A stretch of 64,000 bases of DNA from Sambucus nigra. Lineage: Eukaryota; Streptophyta; Magnoliopsida; Dipsacales; Adoxaceae. The translations under genes were made by a program, and so were the position numbers. This document shows positions 22,922 to 34,400 of this stretch, in pieces; position 1 is the first letter of the stretch; every line of letters begins with the position of its first letter. The notes beneath the pieces are model-generated. The model did no database searches. It saw nothing but the letters and a program-made list of their open reading frames with translations, and was not told the DNA's origin. The DNA is taken from contig OX422213.1 of NCBI GenBank assembly GCA_949130495.1, positions 208,027,160 through 208,091,159 of the forward strand, given 5' to 3'.

Positions 22922-24530
22922 GTCTATGTCGGTACATACATAAAAACATCTGAATTATCAAAAACCAAAATGCCTATAAAAATTTACCCTCCCATTGAAT
23001 AAATTTGCAAGATCTCAAACTGTTCTTCAAATATCTTTGTCAAATCTCAAAGTTTTTCTCATCGGGGTGTGCAACATAAAAATCTTCAATGTTTGTACCT
23101 ACGCACATGAGATAAAGAAAAAACCTTTGTGACGCATCGAGTTTGAAATGATACAAGAATAAAGCATTAATAAATCAAATCTCCCCTATAATACAAAAAC
23201 TCCCCCATAACATGATAATTATTTCTCCCATTTTTTATGATTTCCCCAAATAGACAGATAAGAAGAAAAAAATCAAAACAAGGAGTGTCACGATAAAAAA
23301 TGCATAGAAAACAAGGATCAAGCTGCACGCATGCAAAGGAGTATCTAAAAAATTTCAGAAACTATTTTTGGATTTTACAATTTTTCATACAAAAATAAGA
23401 TACTAAAAATCACACCATGGATTTAAACTAAAATAACCAAGTCATGGAATTGGAATGTATGGGTGTGAACACATTCGATAGGTAAATAAACTCAATCAAT
23501 CATATGTGCACGATGCATACGTGTAATCCTAACGAATGAACATTAAAAGTATCCTTAGGTGATTTTGTTTTTGTTGAATTTAGATGACATCGTCTTATAC
23601 AAATCAACAAAGCAAAGTCAAAGTGATTTCTACACCAATAACGTCCAAAACTGTTTAGCACTTTTTCAAAACTTTCAAGGACGAGCAAACCCGTTTTAAT
23701 TCTCCATCCAAACTCCCTCATAGATATTTTCTGTTTAGAGGTGTATAAACTAAATTCTCAAACTTTGGAGAATTGGTGCAAAAACCAATTGGCCCATAAT
23801 TGGCATGAATTTATCTTTAATGCCTTTAAATTTTTCTGGGCTCTTTTAAACCTCTTTGGACTCCGGATAATAAAATTCCTCAATTTTTAGGTCTAATTTA
23901 AACGGCGGCTTAATCGCGAAGGATAAATGATAATCTTTTGTAGCCCTTCACCATTTTCAAACAAAACACACAAACTCACAAACGCCTCTTACATGCACAA
24001 CTTTCTTATCAAGTTTTATCGCGCTTGGTTCATTTTTAAAGACAGGATTGAAGTGAAAACACCCAACCAACATGTGATAAGACAAGCACAATAATCAAAC
24101 AAATTCTTGCATGTGTGCAATAAAGGAAATCATGAGTCGAACATGTAGTAAGTATCACTTAATAACATCTTAATGACTTCAAACATTATAAAGCACATGG
24201 ATGAGTTGACATATTGTCTCAAAACACGATCAAATAGTCACATGAAAATGGAATGAAATTGTGACTTGGTCATCCTAAGTGTGTATCCATAAAAGGTGTA
24301 AACAAAATACAAAACTGTTTTTGGATTTTTCAAAAAATTTATCAAAATAAAATCCTTTTGTATTTTTCAAAATTTTTCAAAAACAAAAAGCTAATACAAA
24401 AAGTACATGTCACAACGCTAGCAAACATAATTATCATGAAACAAAACTAACGTATGACAAACATTCGAACATAATCATCTATATGATATGGCAAGAGACG
24501 AATCATGTGCAAGCAAACGGGAATAAACTT
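22922..24530 (-). other. 3' internal region of copy D
   Basis: Homologous to 2863-4428 and 15963-17515. Extra polypurine-like tracts lie near 23201-23207 and 23222-23235. No enzyme motif is present. Confidence 0.7.
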
Positions 24531-24567
24531 GTCTAAAATCTAGTGACTCTAAAAGTGATTTCCTAAC

Positions 24568-25306
24568 TCAAATAGATGTGAGACGTCGTGTGGGGGATTT
24601 AGGAACCACGGGAACACTAGACATAAACTTCCTAGGAAATTTTCCAAGATCAAAACAAAAATGCCTAAGGTGACCTTTCCTACCACAATATGAACATCTG
24701 TAAACGGGTGGAGCGACACCTATGGGTTGACCTTTTCTAACATCCTTGAAATTGGTTGACCTTCTAAAACAAATAATAGTTTTAGATTTAGCACTAGAAG
24801 CATGAGAACAAGATGAGCCATTACCATCACTATAAAATCTACTCGAGTCTGTCAAATTATTTTTTAACTTTAAAATTTTTGACTCAAGCAAAGAATTAGA
24901 CTCTTCTAATTTAAGGGACGCCTTTTTCAAATTTAAAATAATTCCTAAATCTCTCTCCCTTAACTAAAGCAAACTTTTTCCTAAGAGTCTCTTCACGTGC
25001 CACAAACTCATTGATTAAAATATTTTTATCATCTTTGGCATAAACACAAACCATCGAATTTTTAAGGTCCTCTAATTCTTTTTCTAAAAATAGGACCCTA
25101 TCATCACTATCCTTCTTGGACAATTTTAAAGCAACAAAGTCATGGTCCAAGGAAACAAGTTTCTCATGATAAAAATCTCTTAGATTTTGAACCATTTGTA
25201 AAAGATCCATTGCGGATTTAAAGAGAGAATTTTTTTTCCAAAAAATCAATTCTTTTAAACTATTTAAATCATTAAAACTTTGACTCGTCTCATCAAAGGG
25301 CGGCAT
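24568..25306 (-). pseudogene. Short gag pseudogene, copy D
   Basis: Same architecture as copy C: a coiled coil (25306-24911 and 24930-24840) and the knuckle CSYCGRKGHLRHFC near 24695-24654, all four ligands present. The ancestral ATG of the leader is mutated near 25330; the first usable ATG is at 25306. One frameshift lies at about 24911-24930. No UBN2 part and no first knuckle. It shares many coiled-coil blocks with copy C, for example F-Y-H-E-K-L-V-S-L-D-H-D-F. Confidence 0.75.
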
Positions 25307-25423
25307 CTGATTACATAAGTGCTCCTTTGGAAAAATTGCGATTTCTCACAAAATTGATTTTAAAAAAATCAATATCACACAATTTTGTGGAAAATAGGAA
25401 TACGCGATAAAATAGCGCAGCCT

Positions 25424-25607
25424 CTCTGATACCAATTTGACGACATGAGAAGTCAAATAGTATCAAAAAAATATTTGAAAAATAAGGATCACGCGGCGTA
25501 ACCCGCTCTGATACCAATTTGACGAGGTGAGAAGTCAAATTGTATAAAAAAAATCTTGAAAAATTAGGATCACGCGATAAATTAGCGTAACCCGCTCTGA
25601 TATCAAT
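25424..25607 (-). promoter_or_regulatory. Three tandem primer-binding sites of copy D
   Basis: On the minus strand TGGTATCAGAG at 25434-25424, TGGTATCAGAGC at 25516-25505 and TTGATATCAGAGC at 25606-25594. The one next to the LTR is mutated (TGG to TGA); the inner ones are canonical. Spacing is about 82-90 bp. Confidence 0.9.
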
Positions 25608-25608
25608 T

Positions 25609-26676
25609 TGAAAAACCGTAAATAAATGCGGTGTGTGATATTGATTTAAAATTATTCGCAGGTTTCCAAGTAAACCTTATTTAATTGGAGTCTATTTTTA
25701 AACCAACTCAATTCAGCCCCTAAATATGCAACTATGTGTGTGCGTGTGTCAAACCATAAATGGATAAATCATGCGACACAAATTTAAGGAAAAATCCCCA
25801 TAGGGCCAAACCTTTTATTTCTAAAACTTTGAAGAATTCACAAGACCATTGACTTACATACAACCTGATAATCGCCCACAAGTGTAATACACGTTGTCTT
25901 CGTCAAACCTTCAAATCAACGACTAGAAATCTACAGTGGTTTACGCGCAGCTATACCACAAGGACCGCAGCTAAAAAACCTCCGTAGAGACTCCCTCCAC
26001 AATAGCACGCAACCCTCCGGTTGTAGAGTTCTCCCCACAAAGAATAAAAAGAAAAAGTGTATTTTTCAATGCCAAAACAATTCACTAAAGCATATAGGGG
26101 TTTTGTGAATTGAAAACAAAAAGGAATTAAACCCTAAAAGAAGAAGTCAAAAGGATTCTGCACTTTCACAGACTTCTGTCTTTCAAAACGCTGGGACTTC
26201 TTAATGAAAATGCAACTATTTAATGAGTATTTATATAAAAATACATTTCCTCGGAATTCGAGCTCATTCGAATGAGATAAGGATCTCGTGCGAACGACGT
26301 ACACATGTCATTCAAATAACATCTCGCGACATCCCTATGTCACTCGAACGAGATTGCTATCTCGCTTGAACAACCTGGGCATCAAAATTGAGGTATGCTT
26401 CAGGACTTAGAAAATATACCCATACATAAATTTTGACGAAAAAGTCCGTTCCAACACTTAGAAAATATTTTGTAAAAATATTTCAAAAGCTCTAAGTGGA
26501 AAGTTAAGGTATTAAAAACAAAACCTTACCAAAGAAAACCTTGCGGAGTCTTTTTGGTGAAGAACTTGATTAATTTGGATCCGTATTGATGTAGATTTTT
26601 CTTGAATGCTTTTTGACTGTGTAGCGGTATATGACATAATAAATTGATAATGGACTTATAAAAATATGTCCTTACA
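25609..26676 (-). repeat. 5' LTR of copy D
   Basis: Minus strand starts TGTAAGGACATATTT at 26676 and ends GTTTTTCA at 25609. A TATA box (TATATAAATACTC) lies near 26237-26225 and a palindrome cluster at 26260-26390. Very similar to 21842-22908, suggesting a fairly recent insertion. Confidence 0.88.
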
Positions 26677-26681
26677 ATGGT
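26677..26681. repeat. Right target-site duplication of copy D (ATGGT)
   Basis: Matches 21837-21841 exactly. Confidence 0.9.
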
Positions 26682-28287
26682 GGGGTCGATTAAAAGTGCA
26701 TAAATGGGATCGTGGAGCACTAGGGTGGAGGGCGTGTGTAAGTGAGGACCTAAATGCTTAGATGTGAAAAGGGAACGTATAATAGCAAGGTACGAATCAA
26801 GTGATGAGATGGTAAGCATAGTGTGTGGGTCGGGTGGGACAAGGGGTGGGGGAAGATGATCTAACTCATGAGTAGGAGAAACACACTCCTCATAAGGCTC
26901 AGAGTGATCCTCAAGGGCACTCGTAGTATGAGGTGTGAAAGTAAACAAATGGAGTGATCAACTTAGTCACCCGAAAGTCACCATCCAAAGTGGTTGAAAA
27001 ATCGAATGAGGCACCCAAATCCGAGATAGATGAATCAACGTTAATATATGACTCAATGGGAGCCAAACATGGTGGGACAGGATCCATATCAAGAGATGTA
27101 GGAACCATCTCAGATTCAATCTCAAGAAAATGGTGAACACTCGTAGACGGAGATAACCTAGAATGAAGTGGTTCCTCGGGAACACATGCAGTGGGCTCAA
27201 TAGGTGTATACTCGAGCATAATTATGGATTTGGTGGAAGGGGAAAAGCGAACCTCAATGTTGGGTTCGAGAGGATGGGGTGGTGTGGGATCAGTCTCACA
27301 ATCAAGGGATAGGTTAACACAATTGTCAACTTGGGGCTCGGACCACTGGGTGGTTTCAACTTCAAGAATCTCAGGAGGATAGGGTTGGTCACACTCAAAA
27401 TCAGTGAAAGAAGATGACACATCATCGTCCCATGTGGGGGAAATAATGGGTTGACTTGGGGTGAAATCCGACTAGTTCGCACACTCAAAATCATTTAATC
27501 GTTGTTCAAGCCTTTGAAGGGACTCATTTTGAGATTGAAGAGTGTGCACGAACTTTTGCAAGTGGCATTCAAGAGCGGATGTGCAAGGTGGTGGAGGAGT
27601 GGTAGTGGGTGGTGGTGGTGGTGATTGAGGTGGACACAACTAGCTAGAAATACTATGATGTGGAGAATGGTCATATGATGTGTAGGGAATGGGGTCAAGT
27701 TGGTCATACACGAGAGAAGCATCTCTATGAGAGATAAAAGGTTGATCAAAATGAGCAACATGGTGAGGGGACTTATAGATATGAGGTGCACGAGGTGGCG
27801 ATGATGACTGTTGGAAACCATAAGGATCCACAACATGGTGTTAGGATTCATATTGAACGGAAGGGTGATCAGGCCTCCATGAATAGCTTGGGTACTCATA
27901 CCCGTCAATGTTGGATAGGTCGTGAAAATACTTCGAGGGTGGTTTCTAAATAGTGTCATATGGAGACACATGTTTCATGGTGGGTTCAGATGGAGAGAAT
28001 ATAAATTGTCACTCATGGGACAAGTGATCAATAAGAGAGCAGTGTGTGCACGGAGAAGTATGGGATGGGTTGACACTCGTCACTGGAGGCGGTGGAGTAG
28101 GATATGTGGACGTGGATGACATACGAGTATCAAGGGTGGGAGTTTGAGAGTTAAAGCCATGAATTAATGAATAGAGGTTCGAATCGAGCTTAACATCAAA
28201 TAATGGGAAATGGCCAAAGTACTTCCGCAAAGGACATTCTTCCTCCATGAGGAGAGAAATATTTTTCGGTTTTAAAATATTTTTCAA
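26682..28287 (-). pseudogene. Unrecognised gag-like frame of element U, N-terminal part
   Basis: Mostly one minus-strand frame from about 28287 down to 26911 with a few stops (near 28009, 27915, 27842 and 27640), then a shift to the frame 26948-26682 that runs into the copy D site. Seen in it: a Pro/Thr/Ser-rich start, a half knuckle C-T-H-C-S-L-I-D-H-L-S-H-E near 28047-28010 (a C-x2-C-x4-H arrangement with no final Cys), a His/Pro/Tyr-rich middle, a Pro run near 27610, a short Gln/Leu/Glu helix (27560-27490), then an acidic Pro-rich tail. The C-x2-C-x4-H hints at a Gypsy-type gag-related protein. I cannot name the family. Confidence 0.5.
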
Positions 28288-28396
28288 AAGAAAAGAAAAT
28301 CTTTTTGTGGTGTTTGAAAATAAGAAAAGGAAAATATATTTGGCATTTTAAATATGGAGAGAAAAAATCTTTTTGGGATTTTTGAAAATATTTAAA

Positions 28397-28423
<27 letters not shown>
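28397..28423. repeat. (AT)n microsatellite
   Basis: About 13 AT units in the leader of element U. Confidence 0.9.
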
Positions 28424-28427
<4 letters not shown>

Positions 28428-28643
28428 GGATATTTCGAAAAAAGGGAGAAACTGGACTCGTTATTGGGATTAACAAACTAAAAACGACTACCAAAAAATT
28501 GAATTGGACACATACGAGTCAAGGAAAAAAATTCTAATGAGCACGTAGCCAATTATTATTTTCAAAATTAGTGAAAGGGGTAGTAAATTTTAATTAAGTC
28601 CGCGGGCAACAAAAATACGGAATTTATCTTTGTGATCGCCTAT

Positions 28644-31600
28644 TGCAAAAATGTGTTCCTACGGGGCTAGCTAGTTGATTGATTTTAAATTTAATGACAA
28701 CTAGGGTAGCACACAATGGATGAGCGAGTTAGTCGGGTGATGAAATCCCTTCTCGTTTTAATGATCGGGTTCAAGTCTTAGGTAAATTAATTCATCAAAC
28801 CATTCAATTTAAGTGCGATGCAGAAATGAAAAGCACATAGGAGCAATTAATCACACAAAAAATGAACTCGCTGGCGGGACAGTCGCGAGGGATAAAAAAA
28901 ATTGTACCTCCCATGGTTTTTACACACGTGGGGTGAAGACTTAGTGAGTCAACCGGAGGGAGATCTCGCCCATCTCAGTCGTCTCGTGGAGCCCTACCAA
29001 CCCAAAGTAGAGAGGCTTCAAAATCCTCGCCTTTGGTTGCCCTCTCTCTACCTTGTTCGGTTTCCCTTTTCGCTTTTTGTTTTAGGAATAGTTATTACAA
29101 AAATAATATGGTGTCAAAATTAACCCCAAATATATACACAATCTTCAAAAATCCTCTATAAATAGTCTAAGGAGGTAGAAGGAATAACTACAACTAAAAA
29201 GAAAAAAATAGAAAAAGAAATAAAAAATGACAAGTATTCAACTTTGCTTCCAACCCAAGAAAGCGGCAACGACGTCGTTTGATAAAAAGCTTTTTGATGT
29301 ACGTTGTCTTCAAAAGCCACTCTCAAAACACCCCTGAGTACCTACAAAGCTTGTCTAAAGACAACTCGTATTGCGGTATGTACGGGTATCAATCCAACTT
29401 CCAAGGTGAAACAATCAATGTGAAAACGTGCAATTCAATTTTTTATGATTTTTTTTATTTAAAACAATTTCAAGAGAAAAAATAACTAATGCTAAAATTA
29501 CAAAATGACTAAATAATAATAAAAAATGTGCAACCAAGTGAGAAATACTGTGAGAAGGTCAAGAGATGGGATTACACCGCATAATCAATTATTTTAATTT
29601 CTCAATTTATTAATTTGAAATATTTCGAGATAATATTAAATCGATAATCTAACTCTCGTTAAAATTATAAATTTAATAAAAATCTTTTTCAGAAGATTAA
29701 TTTAAAAATGTCACACAATGAAAAATTAGGACTTATACTATTTTCAGAAAATTACCCGTTATGATCAATTTAACGAAAACAATAACAATCTTCAAATTTT
29801 AACAGCGAATTAGTATTCAATTTTTGAAAAAATCTATCTCTAGTTCGATTCCTAAATTCAAACATTAATTTTTTCAATAAATTTACTAACTCTCGTTACA
29901 TAAATTAATTGGTGGTAGTTAAAAATTAATTTACCTAGAAATATAGCATTTAATGAAATTGATTAATTAAATTAACATCATTCGCAATGTATCCCACCCC
30001 TTAAACGAGTGTTTAGCCAAACATTTTCATGTGTGCATGAACAATAATCAATAATATGTCAAGAAGAGTAAAAATTGAAAAGAGCATGAAGAAATACAAT
30101 ACGCAATTTTCTCCACAAATTTGTCTTGAAATGTGCCTTGACTCGCATCCAACTTCTTCACAATTTTCAGCACTTGATTACAAAAAGAAGACTAAAAACT
30201 AAACCTAAAAATTATTCTAAAGCTAAACTAATTTTTTTTGTATTTTCCTGAATTTTTTTCATGACCCTAAACTGTACATAATATACACGCTTTCTCTCTC
30301 TATGCGTCTCCCTTTTTCTTCCTGATCTCCGAGTCCCTTTTCAAATGAGCTTACCTTCCCTTTTATCAGCCATGAAGTTGGTGCTTGTGTTGAGAGATTC
30401 TTGGGATTCAGTTTTAGCTAAGTCAAGATTGTTGGCTTTAGTTATTTTATTCTTTTTTCTTTTATCTTGTTTAGCTTTGGCAGGAGACAACAAAACGACA
30501 TTGGGCTTGGATGGATAAGGGTTATGGTTGTTTTTCGAACAGGTATCCGGGTAGTGGGTTACGGGTTTACATCTGGTTATGGTCGGGTTGGTATGTAAAT
30601 GGGTTACGGGTTCGCGGGTTTAAGCAGGGGGTTGGATCGGGGTGGAGGGGGTCCGGTTGTGGGCCGGCAGGGGTCGCCGCCGGCGTGGCATGTCTGCCGG
30701 AGTTGGTTTAAGTAGAAATGGGTTGCATTGTTTTTTTCTTTTTTTTTCTCGGTTTGGGTTTCGACTGGGTATGGGTTGTGTGGGCTCGGGTTTGGGACGA
30801 TTTGGTGTTGTTGGTATGGAGTTATAAGTGGGGTAAGGTTGGGTGTGTGTGTTAATGGTGGGTGATGAGAGAGATGGTGGTTGGAGAAGATGAATAGTTT
30901 TTTTGTGTGTGTATGTAGGTGTATGTTATTAAGGTGTGGGTGAGTGTGTTATGTGTGTTTAATTTGGACACTCAAATAAAATAACACTACCTAAAAAAAA
31001 TAAAACTATATTAAAAAAATTAAAATCTAAAAATAAATTTCTATTCTATTACTAAGAGACTCAAAAATAAAAAGAAATAAATAAAACACTATAAAAACTA
31101 AAAATCCTAACTAAATAAAATAAAACTAAAAACTAAAAAAATAAAATAAATTCCAAAAAACTAATCCTAAGAAAAATAATAAAATAACATAAAGATTAAA
31201 AACTAATAAAAATCAAAATCATAATAAAGAAATATAAGAATAGAAAATAAATCCTAGAAAATTCTACATAAATCTAAAATAAATCCTAAAAATAAAATGA
31301 CTCAAAATAAAATCTAAAAAAATTAATAAAGGTACAAACTAAACACACAACGAGCTTGGAGTATGGACTGGAATCGGTCTGGGCTAGGTTAAGGTTACGG
31401 GACTGGTTCGGGGCATCGAAACACATCTCGACATGCTCAAATAGGACTCCAGACTTCGCGGTCTCTTTGATTTTCTTCAATGCATGCTTTTAACCGCTTC
31501 TGTGTCGCAAATGACTGGATTTAGCATCATGCGACTACTGATTGGCCTGCAATATACATAAGTACGAACATAAGGCCATTTTTAATTAAAACGAGTGACT

Positions 31601-31649
31601 AAAATGCATCCATTTGGGGTATAAAATATACACTTTTGGGTGCTTATCA
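28644..31649 (-). repeat. 5' LTR of element U, about 3 kb
   Basis: The minus strand begins TGATAAGCACCCAAAAGTG at 31649, an LTR start seen in many plant Gypsy-like elements. The end is placed at 28644 (minus-strand ATTTTTGCA followed by ATAGGCGATCAC as a possible primer site); this boundary is tentative. Inside are a GC-rich, GGGT-rich block (30500-30830) and a 350-bp A-rich low-complexity block (30975-31330). No convincing coding frame. Confidence 0.5.
30756..30796 (+). other. G-quadruplex-capable G runs
   Basis: GGG runs at 30767, 30773, 30782, 30788 and 30794 are separated by 3, 6, 3 and 3 bases, fitting the G3-N1-7 rule. More GGGT runs occur from 30504 to 30670. Confidence 0.6.
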
Positions 31650-32003
31650 GTTATATTGAACTATATTTTGATAATTGAAATTTTCTTTTATCTTCCGTAA
31701 CCTTATGTTTTTACTTTGAGTTTGTCTTGCATGGACTACTTCGTAATGAATCTTTGGTCTTAATTGTCTTTACTTTGTAGCATTATTTGAATTGTAGCTT
31801 GACTTGTAAGGGAAAATAATTTAGCTTAAGCTTTTTATTTATTTTATTTTCACCATGGCATATTTGGCGATTCCCATTACAAACTGACACGTGCCGACAC
31901 GATGAACCGAATATCCATCATCTCCAAAGTTCAAGTCTTCTCTATGTTATGAACGTATAAATATTATATGAATTCTAATTTATTTACAATTATATTTGGG
32001 AGA
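31650..32003. other. AT-rich spacer, nothing recognised
   Basis: Unique-looking AT-rich DNA. The last bases before 32004 (TTGGGAGA) resemble a worn polypurine tract. Confidence 0.4.
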
Positions 32004-32857
32004 TGTATTTTTATAAAAAAAATCGAGGCAAAATTTTTAATATTATAAATTATTTTTTATTCACCTTGTTCAAACAAGATGACCATCTCATTCGAATGAA
32101 ACTTCAATTTCATTGTAAAGGTCGTTTGATCATTATATCAAACGAACATTTAATGAGGGCGTTCGGTTAGAATTTGTTTGAAGCTCGTTTGAAGCTTTTT
32201 CAAATGAGATAGTAGTCTTGTTCGAACGGACTGAGTTTTGTTCAAATAAGATGCTATTCTCGTTCGAACGACTTCTATTTTTGTTCGGATAAGATTTTTG
32301 CTTCAAATTTTGTGCCCGTATATAAACCTATTTCAAAAAGGCTTTTTAAAGAGCCTTTTGAAAAAACATAACCTGTATATCTGTTGCATAATTCCTCAAA
32401 ATATTTAGGTCTAAACACTTTTTCATCCACAAAATCATCCTCCCAATATAATTTGAATCCGTTTAAAACCCTAGAAGTTTCATACCCGATATATTCTTAT
32501 GGAGAGAGATCTCTACTATTGACCTTGTGACCCGAGGGATCATAGCAGACAAGAAGGCAAAAAGGCCAATCAGTGGATACCAAGGGTGAACTGCTATGGA
32601 TTTGAGTAGTATTCTTTAGGAGTTTTGTAAGTCAATTATCTTGTAAAACTTACTAAAGTCCTAAAATATAGTTTTTTCCCCGAAAAGGGATCTTTCCTCA
32701 TATTTATGTGTTTGCATGCATAGTTAATTTTCTAGGATTGGAAATTTGATCGTACACACACTATACTTAATCAAATACTAAAATTTGAAAAAATAAAATT
32801 ATGTGTTTGGGGTGTTTAATTAAATAAGTTAATCCATTAAGATCGTGCGCACTCTCA
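32004..32857 (+). repeat. Probable diverged solo LTR of the Sirevirus-like type
   Basis: Begins TGTATTTTTATA after TTGGGAGA and ends ACTCTCA. It keeps the layout of the other LTRs: a cluster of CGTTCGAACGACTT / TGTTCGAACGGACT motifs at 32060-32300, a TATA box GTATATAAACC near 32319, and a CCCCGAAAAGGGA hairpin with TCTTTCCTC at 32676-32698. No primer site or gag follows. The start and end are inferred from the shared layout and have no supporting target duplication. Confidence 0.45.
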
Positions 32858-33200
32858 TGATTTCTTATAGACGCAACTTTTTGTTAACTTCTGCACTTAA
32901 TTTTACTCCTAGACTTGCTTATGGTCGGGGCCTTTGAAGTTTTCCATGGGATTTAGAGTAAATTACATGGCCTATGAGGTATTAGTAACCCTTAAGACTT
33001 TCATTTTAACCTATGTTTCCACATTTGTATATGTTCTTGATTTGCTTTTATTTTATAATGAATATTTTGCTTGATTGGGGCTATTGCTTTATGACCGAAG
33101 AGCTCTTTGCTTTAAAACATAATCTGATTATTGAAATTAATTATGTTCGTAGCCTTACCGACATGTCATGCCCAAAGGCTTTGGATAATACTCCATAACC
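32858..33200. other. Nothing recognised
   Basis: AT-rich DNA with no supported feature. Confidence 0.4.
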
Positions 33201-33316
33201 TCAGGGGTACTAATGCCCCCCGAGACTTTAGGCATGGGCTGTTGCCCTTTGCTGACTACTAACATTAGTGTGTTGTCTTCCTCTTATAAGGTCTCCCATT
33301 ATCTTCCCCTCATGTG

Positions 33317-33429
33317 TTATAGGATATAAGTAGCCAACCAAATATCATAAGGTATAAGTATCCAACCAAGACTCATAGGGTATAAGTAGCTCCCCCAAGG
33401 ATCATAAGGAATAAGTAGCCCCTCAAGGC
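33317..33429. repeat. Four copies of a 28-29 bp repeat
   Basis: TCATAAGGTATAAGTAGCC-type units start at 33317, 33345, 33373 and 33402. Noncoding. Confidence 0.75.
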
Positions 33430-33959
33430 CCGTTTCTAATAATTAATAAGTGAGGGTGTTCTATCCAGAAGTCTTCTTTAAATCTAGTAAAATAGGCTCA
33501 CTCCAATTAGGGTATAAATTTTTTAGAGGATCCGACCAGAGCCACTAGCATGAAGCTCTTACCATTTGGATATCTGTACAGACCAAGTGTGAGTGCTATA
33601 ACTGCAGTTTTATGACTTAGTTTTTATTATTAGGACTGAGTATGATTTTATCTGATTGGAGTCTATGTTTTTATGACTTAGGTTTTTTTGTTGGAGATGA
33701 ATTTGGATTCGTCTCTTAGCTCCTAGGTTTATGGGAACCTCAACCTCCGCGGTCGTTTATGGTCTTGTTCCATCTATGGATGTGGTCTTATCTTGTGATT
33801 GGTGTTAGGTTTTTGTTAAACCTGTTGAACAAAAGTTATAAAGAAATTAAGGCAAACTATGAACGTTTCATTGATATGAATTTGAGGGGATATATAATTT
33901 GCTTTTCTGGACTAACTATGGGCTTGTAATAATTACAAAAGTAGGAAATTAGCAAAAAC

Positions 33960-34400
33960 TCCCTTAAAACATCTTTCAAGCCACGACCTCCTTCTTGCTC
34001 AGTTGATGGATGAAATCTCTACGAATCTTCATAAAATTCCTTGTCTAACATGACTATTAACCACCTGCTTTAGGTCGTGTCACTTGGTGGTTATATGGTC
34101 GCGACCATTGTGAAACTCACACCACTTGCTTTTGTCTCCCCTACCAGTAGCATTTTTTTATCTTCTCTGACCATTTGATGACATTTTTTATTTGATGCTG
34201 GATAAAATAGTTTCCAGGTCACAGTTGAGAGGAGTAAATTCTTCATAAGGTTTCTCTAGATGTGCCTCATTCTTTATCATCTTCACCTCTGCAACTATAT
34301 TTCTTTCAGAGACCGTGAACATTGTTCCATTCTCAGTGTCTTCAGTCTTCCATGTATTGGTGAAAGCTGTATATTCTAGAATTAGGAATATTAGACCGAG
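33960..34400 (-). pseudogene. Tat-like gag fragment with C-E-F-H motif
   Basis: Minus strand near 34135-34050 encodes K-W-C-E-F-H-N-G-R-D-H-I-T-T-K followed by a stop and H-D-L-K, the decayed form of the Tat gag block K-x-C-x-F-H-x-x-x-G-H-x-T-x-x-C-x-x-L-K. The final Cys is a stop codon. Upstream, F-T-P-L-N-C-D-L-E-T-I-L is another Tat gag block. Confidence 0.65.

Larger units (their letters stand above)
21842..26676 (-). mobile_element. Complete Sirevirus-like copy D, pol-less, 4835 bp
   Basis: The only copy with both LTRs, target duplications, primer sites and polypurine tract in place. Minus-strand order: 5' LTR 26676-25609, three primer sites, gag pseudogene, 3' region, polypurine tract, 3' LTR 22908-21842. 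LTR lengths (1068 and 1067 bp) agree. It contains no pol. The intact flanks show it inserted as cDNA made by enzymes of another element. Confidence 0.9.
20746..31649 (-). mobile_element. Old LTR element U of unknown lineage, interrupted by copy D
   Basis: On the minus strand: LTR 31649-28644, leader, a long gag-like pseudogene from 28287, then from 21062 downwards the string ACATTGAGGATGATGTTCTC. A similar ATTGAGGA-(C/T)-(A/G)-ATGTT string is common near the 3' end of plant Gypsy elements. A complete Sirevirus-like element (21842-26676) splits it. No protease, RT or integrase is seen, so it appears non-autonomous. The 3' LTR is missing; Tat-like gag debris borders it at 20745. Confidence 0.55.

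Noticed and set aside
27495..27971. 158-codon minus-strand frame rich in His, Leu and Ser
   Set aside because: It is an alternative frame over the element U gag-like gene; the other frame keeps the knuckle, the helix and the longer continuity.
33317..33429. Short repeats with near-regular spacing, CRISPR-like at first sight
   Set aside because: Units are directly adjacent, have no unique spacers and lie in plant retrotransposon DNA.
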